Source of the DNA: Pseudothermotoga sp.
GTDB taxonomy: Bacteria > Thermotogota > Thermotogae > Thermotogales > DSM-5069
DNA: 6,462 bases
Direction of reading: 5' to 3'
Assembly: GCA_028276125.1 (NCBI GenBank)
Contig: JAPYWY010000094.1
Span: forward strand, 1-6,462
The notes beneath the pieces are model-generated. The model had not been told where the DNA came from. It saw only the letters and a program-made list of their open reading frames with translations, and made no database searches. The position numbers and the translations under genes were made by a program. Positions 6,429 to 6,462 of the stretch are shown piece after piece (positions within the stretch are counted from its first letter, which is position 1; every line of letters starts with the position of its first letter).

Positions 6429-6462
6429 GAACCACGAGGATAGCACGGCGAATAATACTCGA

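Overview
The window looks like a stretch of a thermophilic bacterial chromosome, most likely Thermotogae (Thermotoga/Pseudothermotoga type). This is inferred from several traits: very tight gene packing, strong Shine-Dalgarno signals of the AGGAGG / GGAGGTG / GAGGTGAT type, many AGA/AGG arginine codons, and proteins rich in charged residues (E, K, R). No marker gene fixes the species.

Layout. Positions 1-42 hold the probable end of an upstream gene and the ribosome binding site of the first full gene. Three genes follow on the + strand in what reads as one operon: an O6-alkylguanine-DNA alkyltransferase (43-492), a class A penicillin-binding protein (474-2396), and an RND/MMPL-type membrane exporter (2416-4473). 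The first pair overlaps by 19 bases. The stop codon of the second gene lies inside the Shine-Dalgarno sequence of the third. A 51-base gap then separates this operon from a convergent - strand gene (4525-6354). That gene encodes a cytoplasmic TIM-barrel protein resembling a glycoside hydrolase of an uncharacterised family, with a cysteine cluster laid out like the zinc site of GH42 beta-galactosidases. Its upstream region (6368-6462) holds a perfect 7-bp inverted repeat, a possible operator.

How the genes fit together. The penicillin-binding protein builds and cross-links peptidoglycan outside the inner membrane. The RND protein probably moves a lipid-like or hydrophobic substrate in the same membrane. 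Their tight linkage suggests envelope biogenesis, while the DNA repair gene at the head seems to be co-transcribed with no obvious functional tie. The convergent hydrolase-like gene is a separate unit, probably for intracellular handling of a carbohydrate.

Three start codons were moved from the longest open frame on the basis of ribosome binding sites or overlap: the alkyltransferase (GTG 43), the RND protein (ATG 2416, uncertain) and the hydrolase-like protein (ATG 6354). No RNA genes, CRISPR arrays, insertion sequences or attachment sites were seen. Nothing in the window is a clearly new system. The least described part is the hydrolase-like protein and its upstream palindrome.
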